Shown one piece after another: positions 1 through 8,605 of a stretch of 64,000 nucleotides of DNA. The translations under genes and the position numbers were made by a program. The DNA lies in the NCBI RefSeq assembly GCF_001698125.1, contig NZ_CP013854.1:1798001-1862000 (forward strand). Reading direction: 5' to 3'. Below the pieces are notes generated by a model. That model made no database searches. It was given only the letters and a program-made list of their open reading frames with translations, and was not told where the DNA came from. Position 1 is the first letter of the stretch; every line of letters starts with the position of its first letter. The stretch comes from Pseudonocardia sp. HH130630-07 (lineage in GTDB: Bacteria; Actinomycetota; Actinomycetes; Mycobacteriales; Pseudonocardiaceae).

Positions 1-56
1 ACGAGTGGCGCGGGCACATCGTCGCGACCGCGCTGGCCGCACTCGGGTCCGGCTGA
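1..56 (+). CDS. 3' end of an unidentified protein
   Basis: A forward frame starting at base 3 reads EWRGHIVATALAALGSG and stops at a TGA at 54-56. The codons end mostly in G or C, as in real genes here, so this is probably the C-terminus of a gene beginning upstream of the window. Seventeen residues are too few to name a family. Confidence 0.4.
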   Translation, partial: EWRGHIVATALAALGSG

Positions 57-96
57 ACCGCGCCCGACCCGACATGCAGCCGTCGCGGGCCCGGGG

Positions 97-483
97 TCAG
101 GACAGCACGCGCAGCTGGAACGGGTAGTCGTAGACCTGGTCGTTCGAGGCCCGGACCGCGCCCTTGATGTGACACCACGCGGACACCACGAACAGCACGA
201 TCATGAGCGGGAACCCGACGAGCGCGCCGACCAGCGTGAACACCAGGATCCAGCTGAGCACGAAGAGCACCCAGAACGACAGGTTGAAGTTGAACGCCCC
301 GGCGGCGGCCCGGCGCGCGAACGGGTCGTCCTTCTTCACCAGCCAGACGAGCAGCGGACCGACCAGGCTCAGCAGTCCCGCGCTCAGCAGAGCCGCGATC
401 GGCGCCGAGAGATGGGCGAGGATCGCCGCGATCCGGCTGGTCTCGGGCGGCCGGGCGCCGGGGGGTGGGTACGGATGCGACAT
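97..483 (-). CDS. DUF4870 family small membrane protein
   Basis: 128 residues. A short proline-rich N-terminus is followed by a helix near residues 18-48, the soluble segment VKKDDPFARRAAAGAFNFNLS, and hydrophobic segments near 66-104. The block 'DDPFARR.A..AFNFNLS' is typical of DUF4870 membrane proteins, whose role is not established. The ATG at 481-483 follows a purine-rich GAGAGAGGACCTCG. It is divergent from the gene at 775, with about 290 bp of shared upstream DNA in which I see no other gene. Confidence 0.85.
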   Translation of the reverse strand: MSHPYPPPGARPPETSRIAAILAHLSAPIAALLSAGLLSLVGPLLVWLVKKDDPFARRAAAGAFNFNLSFWVLFVLSWILVFTLVGALVGFPLMIVLFVVSAWCHIKGAVRASNDQVYDYPFQLRVLS

Positions 484-774
484 CGAGGTCCTCTCTCTCC
501 TGTTCGGCCTGTCCGGGCCGGACAGGACCCTACGCAGGAGAACGGGCCGTCCCCGGAACGCACACGCGGCGCGGGCCACCCGACCACCCGGTCCGTGGAC
601 CGGAAACCGCTCGGACGTCGAGATCGACCGCGCCGGCCGAGGAGTTCCGACACATGACCGCCGGGGCGTCCACGCCCGACCGGTCGGCTGAGCAGCCGTT
701 CCCCGCCGGACGATGATTTCCGGCCGCGGTGCCGGTCCCCCCTCGGACGCACCACCGACCGCCCGAGGACGACC

Positions 775-1437
775 ATGACCGACTCCGCCGCGCCGGCCGC
801 CCGTGCCGAGCTGTGGGCACACATCCACACCGAGCGGGCCCGCCTCGCCGACGACCTCGCCGATCTCACCGACGAGCAGTGGTCCGCACCGTCGCTGTGC
901 GATCGCTGGACCGTCGAGGAGGTCGTCGCCCACCTCACCGCGGGGGCCTCCATCGGCGCCTTCCGGTGGTTCCGCAGCGTCCTCGCCGCCCGGTTCGACT
1001 TCGACGTGCACAACGACCGGCGGCTCGCCGAGCACCGGGGCGCCACCCCGGCCGGGACGCTGGCGCGCTTCCGGGCGGTGACCGGCAGCTCGACCGCCGC
1101 CTCCGGGCACACCGCGGCCTGGCTGGGCGAGGTCGTCGTCCACGGTCAGGACGTCCGCCGGCCGCTCGGGCTCGCCAGGACCGCGCAGACCGCGGCCGTG
1201 ACCGAGGTCGCCCGGTTCTTCGTCGGCCGCGACTTCACCGTCCCCGGCCGGACACTGGCCGCCGGGCTCCGGCTGGAGGCGACCGACGGTCCGTTCCGGC
1301 ACGGCGCGGGCCCGGTCGTCACCGGGACGACCGTGGCGCTCACCATGGCACTCGCCGCCCGCCCGGCCTACCTCGACGACCTCTCGGGTCCCGGGGTCGC
1401 GGTGCTGCGCGACCGGCTCGCCCCCGCGGTGCGGTAG
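775..1437 (+). CDS. Maleylpyruvate isomerase family mycothiol-dependent protein
   Basis: 220 residues with the DinB/MDMPI four-helix fold signature: an N-terminal helix, 'LCDRWTVEEVVAHL' with His53, and 'WLGEVVVHGQDVRRPLG' with Glu119 and His123. These are the expected three metal ligands. Members of this family use mycothiol as cofactor or substrate, which suits an actinobacterium. The exact reaction cannot be read from sequence, because most members are not maleylpyruvate isomerases. A GAGGA sits 5 bases before the ATG. The gene is convergent with the acyl-CoA dehydrogenase gene downstream. Confidence 0.8.
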   Translation: MTDSAAPAARAELWAHIHTERARLADDLADLTDEQWSAPSLCDRWTVEEVVAHLTAGASIGAFRWFRSVLAARFDFDVHNDRRLAEHRGATPAGTLARFRAVTGSSTAASGHTAAWLGEVVVHGQDVRRPLGLARTAQTAAVTEVARFFVGRDFTVPGRTLAAGLRLEATDGPFRHGAGPVVTGTTVALTMALAARPAYLDDLSGPGVAVLRDRLAPAVR

Positions 1438-1472
1438 CCGGGACGCACGGGCGGGCGGTCCCCGGGCAGGGG

Positions 1473-2633
1473 CTACGTGCGGTCCAGCCCGCCGCGCTTC
1501 ACCAGTGCAGCGGCGATGACGTTGCGCTGGATCTCGTTGGTGCCCTCACCGACGATCATCAACGGCGCGTCGCGGAAGTAGCGCTCGACGTCGAACTCGG
1601 TCGAGTAGCCGTACCCGCCGTGCACCCGGATGGCGTCCAGGGCGACCTCCATGGCGGTCTCCGAGGCGAACAGCTTCGCCATCCCGGCCTCCATGTCGCA
1701 CCGCTGCCCGGACTCGTACCGGTCGGCGGCGTGCAGGATCAGCTGCCGGGCCGCGGTCACCTTGGTCGCCATGTCCGCGAGGAGGTTCCCGACGGACTGG
1801 TGGCGCCAGATCGGCTTGCCGAACGACTCGCGGTCCTGCGCGTAGCGCAGGGCGTCCTCCAGTGCGGCGTCGGCGACACCGAGCGCCCGTGCGGCGACCT
1901 GGATCCGGCCGGTCTCCAGACCGGTCATCATCTGGGTGAAACCGTGGCCCTCGGTCCCGCCCAGGACCGCGTCGGCCGGGACCCGCATGCCGTCGAAGAG
2001 CAGCTCACAGGACTCGACGCCCTTGTAACCCAGCTTGGGGAGGTCCTTGGACACGGTCAGGCCGGGGCCGTGCTCCACCAGCAGCACCGAGATCCCCGCG
2101 TGCCGGGGCTCGGCCTCCGGGTCGGTCTTGCAGAGCAGCGCGATCAGCCCGGAGCGGCGGGCGTTGGTGATCCAGGTCTTGGCCCCGTCGACGACGTAGC
2201 AGTCGGCGGTCCGCCGCGCCCGGGTGGTCATGGCCTGCAGATCCGAGCCGCCACCCGGCTCGGTCAGCGCCATCGTCGCCCGGAGCTCGCCGGTCGCCAT
2301 CCGCGGCAGGTAGCGGTCGCGCTGCTCCGGGGTGCCGAACCGCACCAGCAGCTTCGCGACGACGGTGTGTCCGCCCATGGCGCCGGCCAGGCTCATCCAT
2401 CCACGCGCCAGCTCCGCCGTGACCAGCGCGTAGCACGGCATCGAGACCGGCGCCGCACCCCACGGTTCGGGGATCGCGAGACCGTAGACGCCGAGCTCCT
2501 TCATCTGCCCGATCCACTCCTCGGGGTACTCCCCCGAGCGTTCGAACTCGTTGACCCGGGGCTTCACCTCCCGGTCGACGAAGTCCCGGACGATGTCGAC
2601 GATCGCCCGCTCCTCGGTGTCCAGCACGGCCAT
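1473..2633 (-). CDS. Acyl-CoA dehydrogenase
   Basis: 386 residues, the normal length for an FAD-dependent acyl-CoA dehydrogenase. Family blocks appear in order: 'MALTEPGGGSDLQAM' (FAD/substrate loop), 'YVVDGAKTWITNA', 'YAQDRESFGKPIWRHQ' and the C-terminal 'GEGTNEIQRNVIA', whose first Glu occupies the catalytic base position of the MCAD/SCAD class. It should introduce an alpha-beta double bond into an acyl-CoA and pass electrons to ETF. GGAGG lies 8 bases before the ATG at 2631-2633. It is the last gene of the leftward operon that starts with the alcohol dehydrogenase. The substrate is unknown; the racemase-like gene in the opposite operon suggests a branched acyl-CoA. Confidence 0.92.
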   Translation of the reverse strand: MAVLDTEERAIVDIVRDFVDREVKPRVNEFERSGEYPEEWIGQMKELGVYGLAIPEPWGAAPVSMPCYALVTAELARGWMSLAGAMGGHTVVAKLLVRFGTPEQRDRYLPRMATGELRATMALTEPGGGSDLQAMTTRARRTADCYVVDGAKTWITNARRSGLIALLCKTDPEAEPRHAGISVLLVEHGPGLTVSKDLPKLGYKGVESCELLFDGMRVPADAVLGGTEGHGFTQMMTGLETGRIQVAARALGVADAALEDALRYAQDRESFGKPIWRHQSVGNLLADMATKVTAARQLILHAADRYESGQRCDMEAGMAKLFASETAMEVALDAIRVHGGYGYSTEFDVERYFRDAPLMIVGEGTNEIQRNVIAAALVKRGGLDRT

Positions 2634-2674
2634 GCCCGATCCTCCCGCTGTCGTCGTCTGCTGGTGGTGCCCGG

Positions 2675-3439
2675 TCAGGACAGTCCGACCCGGCTGGTGA
2701 GCCCGCCGTCGACGGCGAGATCGGCCCCGGTCACGTACTCGGCCCCGGGTCCGACGAGGAAGGCGATGACCTCCCCGACGTCGTCCGGTGTGCCGGTCCG
2801 GCCCAGTGGGATCGCGGAGGTGAACCGGCCGACCGTGTCCGGGTCGGCGAAGGCGTCGCGGTTGATGGCCGTGCCGATCACCCCCGGGCTGATCGAGTTC
2901 ACCCGGACCCGGTGCGGGGCCAGCTCCACGGCCAGGCTCCGGCTCATGGCGAGCAGCCCGCCCTTCGACGCCGCGTACGCGGGATACCCGACGTCGCCCC
3001 GGTGCGCCGCCGCCGACGTGATCATGACGATCGCGCCGCCGCCCGCCGCGACCAGGTGCGGCACGGCCGCCTGAGCCAGGTGGAAGGCGCTGCTGAGATT
3101 CGTCGCCAGCGTCCGCGTCCAGTCGTCCCCGGTGGTCGACGCCAGGTCCCTGCGGACGATCACCCCGGCGGCGTGGACGAGCGCCCGGAGCCCGCCCACC
3201 GACCGGGCGGCGTCCTCGACGGCCTCCCGGACGGCGGTCGCATCCATGACGTCCACCTCCCTGGTGTACACCCGGCCGCCGTCGCTCTCGATCTCGTCCC
3301 GCAGGCGGGCCAGGCCGTCGCCGTCCCGGTCGAGTGCCGCGACGGTGCGACCGTCCCGGGCGAGCCGGAGGCAGGCGGCCCGGCCGATGCCCGAGGCGGC
3401 CCCGGTCACCAGCACACATCCTCGCCCGGTGCCCGTCAC
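2675..3439 (-). CDS. SDR family oxidoreductase
   Basis: 254-residue classical short-chain dehydrogenase. It has the cofactor loop 'VTGAASGIGRA' near residue 10, 'LVHAAGV' in place of the usual NNAG, the catalytic Ser in 'MITSAAAHRG', YAASK with the catalytic Tyr and Lys, and 'VNSISPGVIGT' then 'VTGADLAVDGG' at the end. It is probably NAD-linked, since an aspartate ('AALDRD') follows beta-2. The GTG start overlaps the stop of the upstream MFS gene in a GTGA, indicating translational coupling. It likely oxidises a hydroxyacyl or alcohol intermediate of the same pathway; the substrate is unknown. Confidence 0.88.
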   Translation of the reverse strand: MTGTGRGCVLVTGAASGIGRAACLRLARDGRTVAALDRDGDGLARLRDEIESDGGRVYTREVDVMDATAVREAVEDAARSVGGLRALVHAAGVIVRRDLASTTGDDWTRTLATNLSSAFHLAQAAVPHLVAAGGGAIVMITSAAAHRGDVGYPAYAASKGGLLAMSRSLAVELAPHRVRVNSISPGVIGTAINRDAFADPDTVGRFTSAIPLGRTGTPDDVGEVIAFLVGPGAEYVTGADLAVDGGLTSRVGLS

Positions 3440-4761
3440 TCGACCGGCTCCGCGTACCGCACGTAGCCGATCGCGCTGAGCACGGCGGCGAACGAGATGA
3501 GCAGGGCCGGGCTGTGCACGAACCCGGTGAGGGCGACGAGGCCGGTGCTGAGGAACGGGGCCGCACCGCCGAAGACGGCGACGGTGAGCCCCCAGGAGAT
3601 GGCGAACGCCGTGCCGCGGGTGCGGGCCGCAAGGGTCTCGAAGATCGCCCCGAGGGTCAGCGCGTTGTGCGCGGCGAACGGCGCGGTCAGCAACAGCACC
3701 CCCACGACGGCCGCCCCGAGGGTCCCGGACCCGATCAGGACGAACAGGGGGACCGCCGTCACCGCGAGCACCCCGGCCGTGACGAGACAGATCGTCCGCC
3801 GGCCGAAGCGGTCGGCGGCGAGACCGAACAGCGGGGTCAGCACCACGAGCAGGCCCAGACCGACGAGGGTGACCAGCAGTCCCTCCTGCGCACTGAACCC
3901 GTACTCGGCGACGAGGTGCGCGGGCTGCTGGATGTAGATGATGTAGAAACCCGCGCACATCAGGGCTCCGAGCAGCGCGGACCGGTACATGCGGGAGCGG
4001 GTCGCCGGATCGGCGACCGCGTCGCGCAACGGGGTGGGCGAGATGTCGCCGGCCGACTGCATCCGCCGGAACACCGGCGTCTCCCCGATCTTGAACCGGA
4101 TGTAGACCGCGACCGCGGCCAGCGGGATCGCGAGCAGGAACAGCACCCGCCATCCCCACGCCTGCATGAGCACGGGCCCGAGCACGAAGCTCAGCGTGAA
4201 CGCGCACGCCGAGCCGAACAGGTTGCCGACCGAGGCTCCCGTCTGCACCAGGGCGAGCCGGCTCGCCCGCCGCCGCAACGGGGTCCACTCACCGACGAAG
4301 GTGATGGCGGCCGCGGTCTCGCCGCCGTAGACGAACCCCTGGGCGAGCCGGCAGAGCAGGACCGCCAGCGGCGCGATGATCCCGATGGTCTGGTACGAGG
4401 GGACGAGCCCGATCAGGGCCGTCGCCACGGCGATCGCGACGACGCTGAGCAGCATCACCGCCTTGCGGCCGATGCGGTCGGCGAACGACCCGAGCACGAT
4501 GCCGCCCACGGGCCGGACGAGGAACGGGATGGCGAACACCGCCCAGGTCACCAGCAACGAGGTCGCCGAGTCGGCGGTCGAGAAGAACTCGACGGTCAGG
4601 TAGGCGGCGACGAGGCCGTAGATCGTGAAGTCGTAGGTCTCCATGAAGAAGCCGGCGGCGCCGGAGAACGTGGCCCTGCGGACGTCGCTCCGGGACGGTT
4701 CGTCCGTCGCGCGGAGCGCGGTGGCGTCCGCTGCCGGGGTCGTCGCGTGCTGATCGGACAT
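3436..4761 (-). CDS. MFS transporter, metabolite:H+ symporter (MHS) type
   Basis: 441 residues with about twelve hydrophobic segments. The N-terminal 'GFFMETYDFTIYGLVAAYL' and the two loop motifs 'GSFADRIGRKAVM' and 'GLAADRFGRRTIC' are those of the MHS branch (KgtP, ShiA and ProP relatives), which import organic acids with protons. GGAAAGGA precedes the ATG by 6 bases. Placed between two SDR genes and followed by an acyl-CoA dehydrogenase, it most likely imports the carboxylate or alcohol that the cluster degrades. The actual solute is not deducible. Confidence 0.88.
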   Translation of the reverse strand: MSDQHATTPAADATALRATDEPSRSDVRRATFSGAAGFFMETYDFTIYGLVAAYLTVEFFSTADSATSLLVTWAVFAIPFLVRPVGGIVLGSFADRIGRKAVMLLSVVAIAVATALIGLVPSYQTIGIIAPLAVLLCRLAQGFVYGGETAAAITFVGEWTPLRRRASRLALVQTGASVGNLFGSACAFTLSFVLGPVLMQAWGWRVLFLLAIPLAAVAVYIRFKIGETPVFRRMQSAGDISPTPLRDAVADPATRSRMYRSALLGALMCAGFYIIYIQQPAHLVAEYGFSAQEGLLVTLVGLGLLVVLTPLFGLAADRFGRRTICLVTAGVLAVTAVPLFVLIGSGTLGAAVVGVLLLTAPFAAHNALTLGAIFETLAARTRGTAFAISWGLTVAVFGGAAPFLSTGLVALTGFVHSPALLISFAAVLSAIGYVRYAEPVE

Positions 4762-4815
4762 CGTTGTCCTTTCCAGGACGGGAGGGAACGGGGGCGTCGG
4801 GAGGACGCGGCGGGG

Positions 4816-5586
4816 TCAGCCCGCGACGACGCTCATGCCGCCGTCGGCCATGACGACCGAACCGACGAGGTACGCGGCCCGGTCCGACGCGAGGAACGCG
4901 ATCACCTCGGCGATCTCCCGTGGCTGCGCCGCGCGACCGATCGGGGTCCCGCTGCCGTGCGCGGTCAGGAAGCCGGGACCGTCGTCGTGGATGTCGTCGA
5001 GGATGTGGGTGACCGTGTCACCGGTGCCGACAGCGTTGACCCGGATGCCCGAGTCGATGGCCTCCAGCGCGGTCGCGCGGGTCAGCTGGGCGAGCGCGCC
5101 CTTCGAGGCGGCGTACGCCGCGATGGTGGGGAACGCCTGGTAGCAGGCGTAGGACCCCACGTTGACGATCGCGCCCGAACCCTGCGGCGACATCGCACGC
5201 AGCGCGGCCCGTGAGTGCAGGAACGCGCCGGTGGCGTTCACCGCGAGCACCCGGTTCCACTCCTCCAGGGTCATCTCGGCGACGGTCCGGTTGATGATGA
5301 CCCCGGCGTTGTTGACCAGGACGTCGAGCCGGCCGAACCGGTCCACGGCGAGCTCGACCGCCCGGCGCGCGCTGTCCTCCTCGGTCACGTCCGCGACCAG
5401 GGGCGCGACCGTGTCGGACCCGAGGGCCGACACGGCGGGGTCACGGTCCTCGGCGACGACCCGGGCGCCGCGTTCGGCGAGCAGCTCCGCGGTCGCCCGG
5501 CCGATCCCGCTCGCCGCACCGGTCACGATCGCGACGGTCCCGCCGAACTCCGCGGCGGTCTTCTCCGGCTGGTCACTCACGTCCAC
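4816..5586 (-). CDS. SDR family oxidoreductase
   Basis: 256-residue classical SDR: 'VTGAASGIGRATAELLAERG', 'EDRDP' (aspartate after beta-2, NAD preference), 'LVNNAGVIINR', Ser in 'NVGSYACYQAF', the YAASK active site and 'VVMADGGMSVV' at the end. The GTG start at 5584-5586 has GGGAG 5 bases upstream and overlaps the 3' end of the alcohol dehydrogenase gene; a second in-frame GTG at 5580 is possible. It is the second gene of the leftward operon. It resembles the SDR at 2675-3439 only at the family level, so the two probably act on different steps. Confidence 0.87.
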   Translation of the reverse strand: MDVSDQPEKTAAEFGGTVAIVTGAASGIGRATAELLAERGARVVAEDRDPAVSALGSDTVAPLVADVTEEDSARRAVELAVDRFGRLDVLVNNAGVIINRTVAEMTLEEWNRVLAVNATGAFLHSRAALRAMSPQGSGAIVNVGSYACYQAFPTIAAYAASKGALAQLTRATALEAIDSGIRVNAVGTGDTVTHILDDIHDDGPGFLTAHGSGTPIGRAAQPREIAEVIAFLASDRAAYLVGSVVMADGGMSVVAG

Positions 5587-6706
5587 GCACTCCCGGCGAG
5601 TAGTCGATGACCCCGCGGACGATCGTGCCGTCCCGCAGGTCCTGGTAGCCCTCGTTGATCTGGTCGAGGGTGTAGGTCCGGGTGACCAGCTCGTCGAGCT
5701 TGAGCCGGCCGGCGTCGTAGAGGCGCAGCATCCGGACGATGTCGTACTGCGGGTTCGACGAGCCGAACAGCGTCCCCTTGATCGTCTTCTGGTTGAAGAC
5801 CAGGTCCGACCCGGAGACGTGCACGGTCAGCTCGGCCGGGTCGGCCACGCCGGTGACGACGACGGTGCTGCCCTTGCCGATCACGCCGAAGGCGTCGGAG
5901 ACGACCTGCTCGGTCATCACACCGACCGTGCAGATGGCCTGGTCCGCGCCCTCCCCCCAGGTCAGCTCCCGGGTCGCCGTCGCCGCCTCCTCGGCGGTGG
6001 CGAACACGTGGGTCACACCGAAGCCGAGCGCCGTCGTGCGCTTGAACTCGACCGGATCGACGCCGATCACGTACTTCGCACCCGCGTGCGCGGCCCCCTG
6101 CAGGGCGTTCATGCCGACACCACCGAGCCCGTAGACGACGACGGTGTCGCCGGGCCGGACGCCGCCGGCGTTGACCGCGCTCCCCCAGCCGGTGGGGACG
6201 CCGCATCCCACGAGGACCGCCTTGTCCAGCGGCAGCCAGTCGTCGACCTTGACGCAGGACAGCTCCGAGACGGTGGCACGTTCGGCGAAGGCGCCGAGCA
6301 TGCAGAAGCCGCCGATGTCACCCAGTTCCGGGTCGTGCATCCGGAAGGTGCCGTCGGGCATGGAGCCCTCGAGGATGGTGGCACCGGAGTTGCAGAGGTT
6401 CTGCCGGCCGGTGGAGCAGTAGCGGCAGGTACCGCAGGCCGGGGTGAAGCTGCACACGACGTGGTCGCCGGGCGCGACCCTGGTGACCCCGGGACCGACC
6501 TGCTCGACGACACCGGCGGCCTCGTGACCGCCGACGATCGGGAACCGGACGACGTTGTCCCCGTCGACCATGTGCAGGTCCGAGTGGCACAGGCCGGCCG
6601 CCGACATCCGCAGCAGGACCTCGCCGGCGTGGGGCTCGTCGAGCTCGATCTCGCGGATCTCGAAGGGACGGTGGTACCCGGTCAGTACGGCGGCGCGGGT
6701 TCTCAT
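5573..6706 (-). CDS. NDMA-dependent (MDR-type) zinc alcohol dehydrogenase
   Basis: 377-residue zinc alcohol dehydrogenase. Catalytic zinc ligands Cys40 ('GLCHSDLH') and His61-Glu62 ('GGHEAAG') are present, with structural zinc cysteines at 91, 94, 97 and 105 and the nucleotide loop 'GLGGVGMNALQGA'. The overall sequence resembles the actinobacterial 'NDMA-dependent alcohol dehydrogenase, Rxyl_3153 family'. Members of that group hold NAD(H) tightly and are thought to pass electrons to mycofactocin. The ATG at 6704-6706 has GGGAG 6 bases upstream. It is the first gene of the leftward operon and should convert an alcohol to an aldehyde. No mycofactocin gene is in the window. Confidence 0.82.
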   Translation of the reverse strand: MRTRAAVLTGYHRPFEIREIELDEPHAGEVLLRMSAAGLCHSDLHMVDGDNVVRFPIVGGHEAAGVVEQVGPGVTRVAPGDHVVCSFTPACGTCRYCSTGRQNLCNSGATILEGSMPDGTFRMHDPELGDIGGFCMLGAFAERATVSELSCVKVDDWLPLDKAVLVGCGVPTGWGSAVNAGGVRPGDTVVVYGLGGVGMNALQGAAHAGAKYVIGVDPVEFKRTTALGFGVTHVFATAEEAATATRELTWGEGADQAICTVGVMTEQVVSDAFGVIGKGSTVVVTGVADPAELTVHVSGSDLVFNQKTIKGTLFGSSNPQYDIVRMLRLYDAGRLKLDELVTRTYTLDQINEGYQDLRDGTIVRGVIDYSPGVRGRE

Positions 6707-6809
6707 GTCCGCTCCCGGACGAGGACGGGACTGCGGCGGGCGGCGCCCGCGCGCAGAACCGTCGTCACTCGGTGCGTGGTTCCGGTGAAGGTCATCGATG
6801 ATCTCCGTA

Positions 6810-6827
6810 GATACTTGATACAAAATG
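6810..6827 (-). promoter_or_regulatory. Putative regulator site, leftward operon
   Basis: Read on the minus strand this is CATTTTGTATCAAGTATC, containing the motif TGTATCAA-GT-ATC. The same motif stands before the rightward operon and before the acyl-CoA synthetase gene. The GntR/FCD protein encoded at 11034 is the natural candidate ligand-responsive binder; that link is inference. Confidence 0.5.
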
Positions 6828-6952
6828 AAGGACGCCGAGCGAGCTCGTCGAGCGACACACCAGCTCCGTGACCAGCCATCCAGGCGAACTAGCGGAGCGA
6901 GCGAGCAGAGAGTCACAGACGTCGGCCCGTCGGCGCAAGCTTGACTTTCGGA

Positions 6953-6969
6953 TTTTTGTATCAAGAATC
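6953..6969 (+). promoter_or_regulatory. Putative regulator site, rightward operon
   Basis: TTTTTGTATCAAGAATC, the motif TGTATCAA-GA-ATC, lies about 55 bases upstream of the DUF35 gene start. It shares TTTTGTATCAAG without mismatch with the site facing the other operon. Confidence 0.5.
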
Positions 6970-7022
6970 AAGGATGCCGCCCCGGCCGTCCGGTCGGTCG
7001 CTCGTCGTTCCTGGAGGCATCG

Positions 7023-7454
7023 ATGCCGTCCACCGAGACCCCGCCGTCCACCGCTCCCCGCCCGTTCCGGGCGGGACTGCTCACCCTCGATCCGCCGCGC
7101 CTGCTGGGATCGCGGTGCACGGCCTGCGACAGCGCCGCGTTCCCCGCGCGCAGCTTCTGCCCGGCGTGCCGGGCGGCGACGGTCGACCCGGTCGAACTCT
7201 CGCCCGCCGGCCGCGTGCACTCGTTCACCGTCGTCCGCCAGGCGCCCCCGGGGACCGACGTGCCGTACACGCTGGCCTGGATCGACCTGCCCACCGACCG
7301 GGTCCGGCTGATGGCCCAGGTCGTCGGCGTGCCGCCGGAGTCGGTCGCGCTGGACATGCCGGTGGAGCTGGAGCAGGCCCCCTTCGGCGTCGACGAGGAC
7401 GGTGCGGAGCTGGTGGGGTACCGCTTCCGCGCCGCGACCGGGGTGCCGGCATGA
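7023..7454 (+). CDS. Zn-ribbon/OB-fold protein (DUF35), thiolase partner
   Basis: 143 residues. An N-terminal rubredoxin-like zinc ribbon has CTAC and CPAC pairs near residues 33 and 48, followed by an OB-fold with 'GRVHSFTVVRQAPPG' and 'YTLAWIDLP'. DUF35 proteins typically form complexes with an adjacent thiolase-like enzyme, as with the steroid side-chain proteins ChsH2 and Ltp2. Here the stop overlaps the thiolase start (ATGA). GGAGG lies 5 bases before the ATG. It opens the rightward operon. It probably supports acyl-CoA binding by the thiolase and has no catalytic residues of its own. Confidence 0.85.
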   Translation: MPSTETPPSTAPRPFRAGLLTLDPPRLLGSRCTACDSAAFPARSFCPACRAATVDPVELSPAGRVHSFTVVRQAPPGTDVPYTLAWIDLPTDRVRLMAQVVGVPPESVALDMPVELEQAPFGVDEDGAELVGYRFRAATGVPA

Positions 7455-8605
7455 GCCCGGCCCCGGCCCACGTCGCCGGCGTCGGGATGAACCGCTTCGG
7501 CAGGTACCCCGCCGAGGTGACCCTGGAGTCGATGGCCGTCACCGCGGCCCGGGCGGCCCTCGCCGACGCCGGGGCCGGGCCCGCGTCGGTCGACGCCCTC
7601 CACGTCGGCCACGTCTTCGGCGGGCCGGTGGCCGGTCAGCGGATCGCGGCCCAGCTCGGCCTCGACGGGCGTCCGGTGTCCAACCACGAGAACTACTGCG
7701 CCAGCGGTGCGACCGCGATCCGCGAGGCGTGGGTGGCGCTCTCCGCCGGCCTGCACGACGTCGTCCTGGTGATCGGGGTGGAGAAGATGACCGACCGGAT
7801 CGCCGGCGGGGTCCGCCCCGATCCGGGCGACCTCGACGCGGCCGTCGGTTTCGTGATGGCGGCCGGTCACGCGATGAGCGCCCGCCGCTACATGGCCGAC
7901 CACGGGGCCACCCGGGAGCAGATCGCGGCGGTGGCGGTGAAGAACCACGCCCACTCCGTGCACAACCCCTTCGCCCAGTACCGCAAGCCGATCTCGCTGG
8001 CCCAGGTCCTGTCGGCACGGCCGATCGCCGAGCCGCTCGGGCTGCTCGACTGCAGCCCGATCTCCGACGGCGCCGCCGCGGTGCTGCTCTGCACCCGCGC
8101 CGGCCTGCGCAGGCTGGGGCTCGGTGCCACCGGTCCCCGGGTGCGCGCCGTCGGGCTGGTCAGCGGTTCGGTGCAGACCGGCCTCGGCGACCTCAACGCC
8201 GAGGACGTCTCCCGCCGCGCCGGGCAGGAGGCGTGGCGCCTGTCCTCGGTCGGACCGGACGACGTCGACGTCGACGAGATGCACGACTGCTTCACGATCG
8301 CGGAGATCGTCCGCATGGAGGGACTGGGCCTGGTCCCGCGCGGGCGGGGCGCCGCCTGGGCCGCGGAGGGGGCGACCGCCCTCGGGGGCCGGCTGCCGGT
8401 CAACCCGAGCGGGGGGCTGCTGTCACGCGGCCACCCCGTCGGTGCGACGGGTGCGGCGCAGGTCTGCGAGCTCACCTGGCAGCTGCGCGGCACGGCCGGT
8501 GGCCGGCAGGTCGACGGGGCCCGCACGGGACTGGCCTACTGCAAGGGCGGCACGGTCAACGGCACCGACGGCGGGTCGGTCACCACGGTGGTGATGACGG
8601 CATGA
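7451..8605 (+). CDS. SCP-x-like thiolase family protein
   Basis: 384 residues. It has the nucleophile loop 'NYCASGATAI' with Cys83, 'EMHDCFTIAEIVRMEGLGL', the 'NPSGGLLSRGHPVGATGAAQ' histidine loop, and a terminal 'GTVNGTDGGSVTTVV'. This is the lipid-transfer-protein/SCP-x branch of thiolases, which cleave 3-oxoacyl-CoAs; some members without the nucleophile act as retro-aldolases. Because the Cys is present, true thiolysis is the more likely reaction. Both ends overlap neighbouring genes by ATGA, so it is tightly coupled to the DUF35 protein before it and the SDR-like protein after it. Confidence 0.88.
   Translation: MSPAPAHVAGVGMNRFGRYPAEVTLESMAVTAARAALADAGAGPASVDALHVGHVFGGPVAGQRIAAQLGLDGRPVSNHENYCASGATAIREAWVALSAGLHDVVLVIGVEKMTDRIAGGVRPDPGDLDAAVGFVMAAGHAMSARRYMADHGATREQIAAVAVKNHAHSVHNPFAQYRKPISLAQVLSARPIAEPLGLLDCSPISDGAAAVLLCTRAGLRRLGLGATGPRVRAVGLVSGSVQTGLGDLNAEDVSRRAGQEAWRLSSVGPDDVDVDEMHDCFTIAEIVRMEGLGLVPRGRGAAWAAEGATALGGRLPVNPSGGLLSRGHPVGATGAAQVCELTWQLRGTAGGRQVDGARTGLAYCKGGTVNGTDGGSVTTVVMTA

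Larger units (their letters stand above)
6707..7022. promoter_or_regulatory. Divergent intergenic control region
   Basis: 316 bp between the divergently transcribed alcohol dehydrogenase and DUF35 genes with no coding signal. It is locally AT-rich at two places, around 6810-6827 and 6952-6972, each holding one copy of the TGTATCAANNATC motif in outward-facing orientation. The middle (about 6835-6945) shows nothing I can name. Confidence 0.6.

Noticed and set aside
729..3074. A 781-codon forward frame
   Set aside because: It crosses the MDMPI gene out of frame and the acyl-CoA dehydrogenase on the antisense strand; no domain and no coding-like composition.
1473..3632. A 719-codon leftward frame that seems to fuse an SDR-like region to the acyl-CoA dehydrogenase
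   Set aside because: The upstream part is low-complexity Arg/Gly sequence antisense or out of frame to the SDR. The dehydrogenase has its own ATG and GGAGG at 2633.
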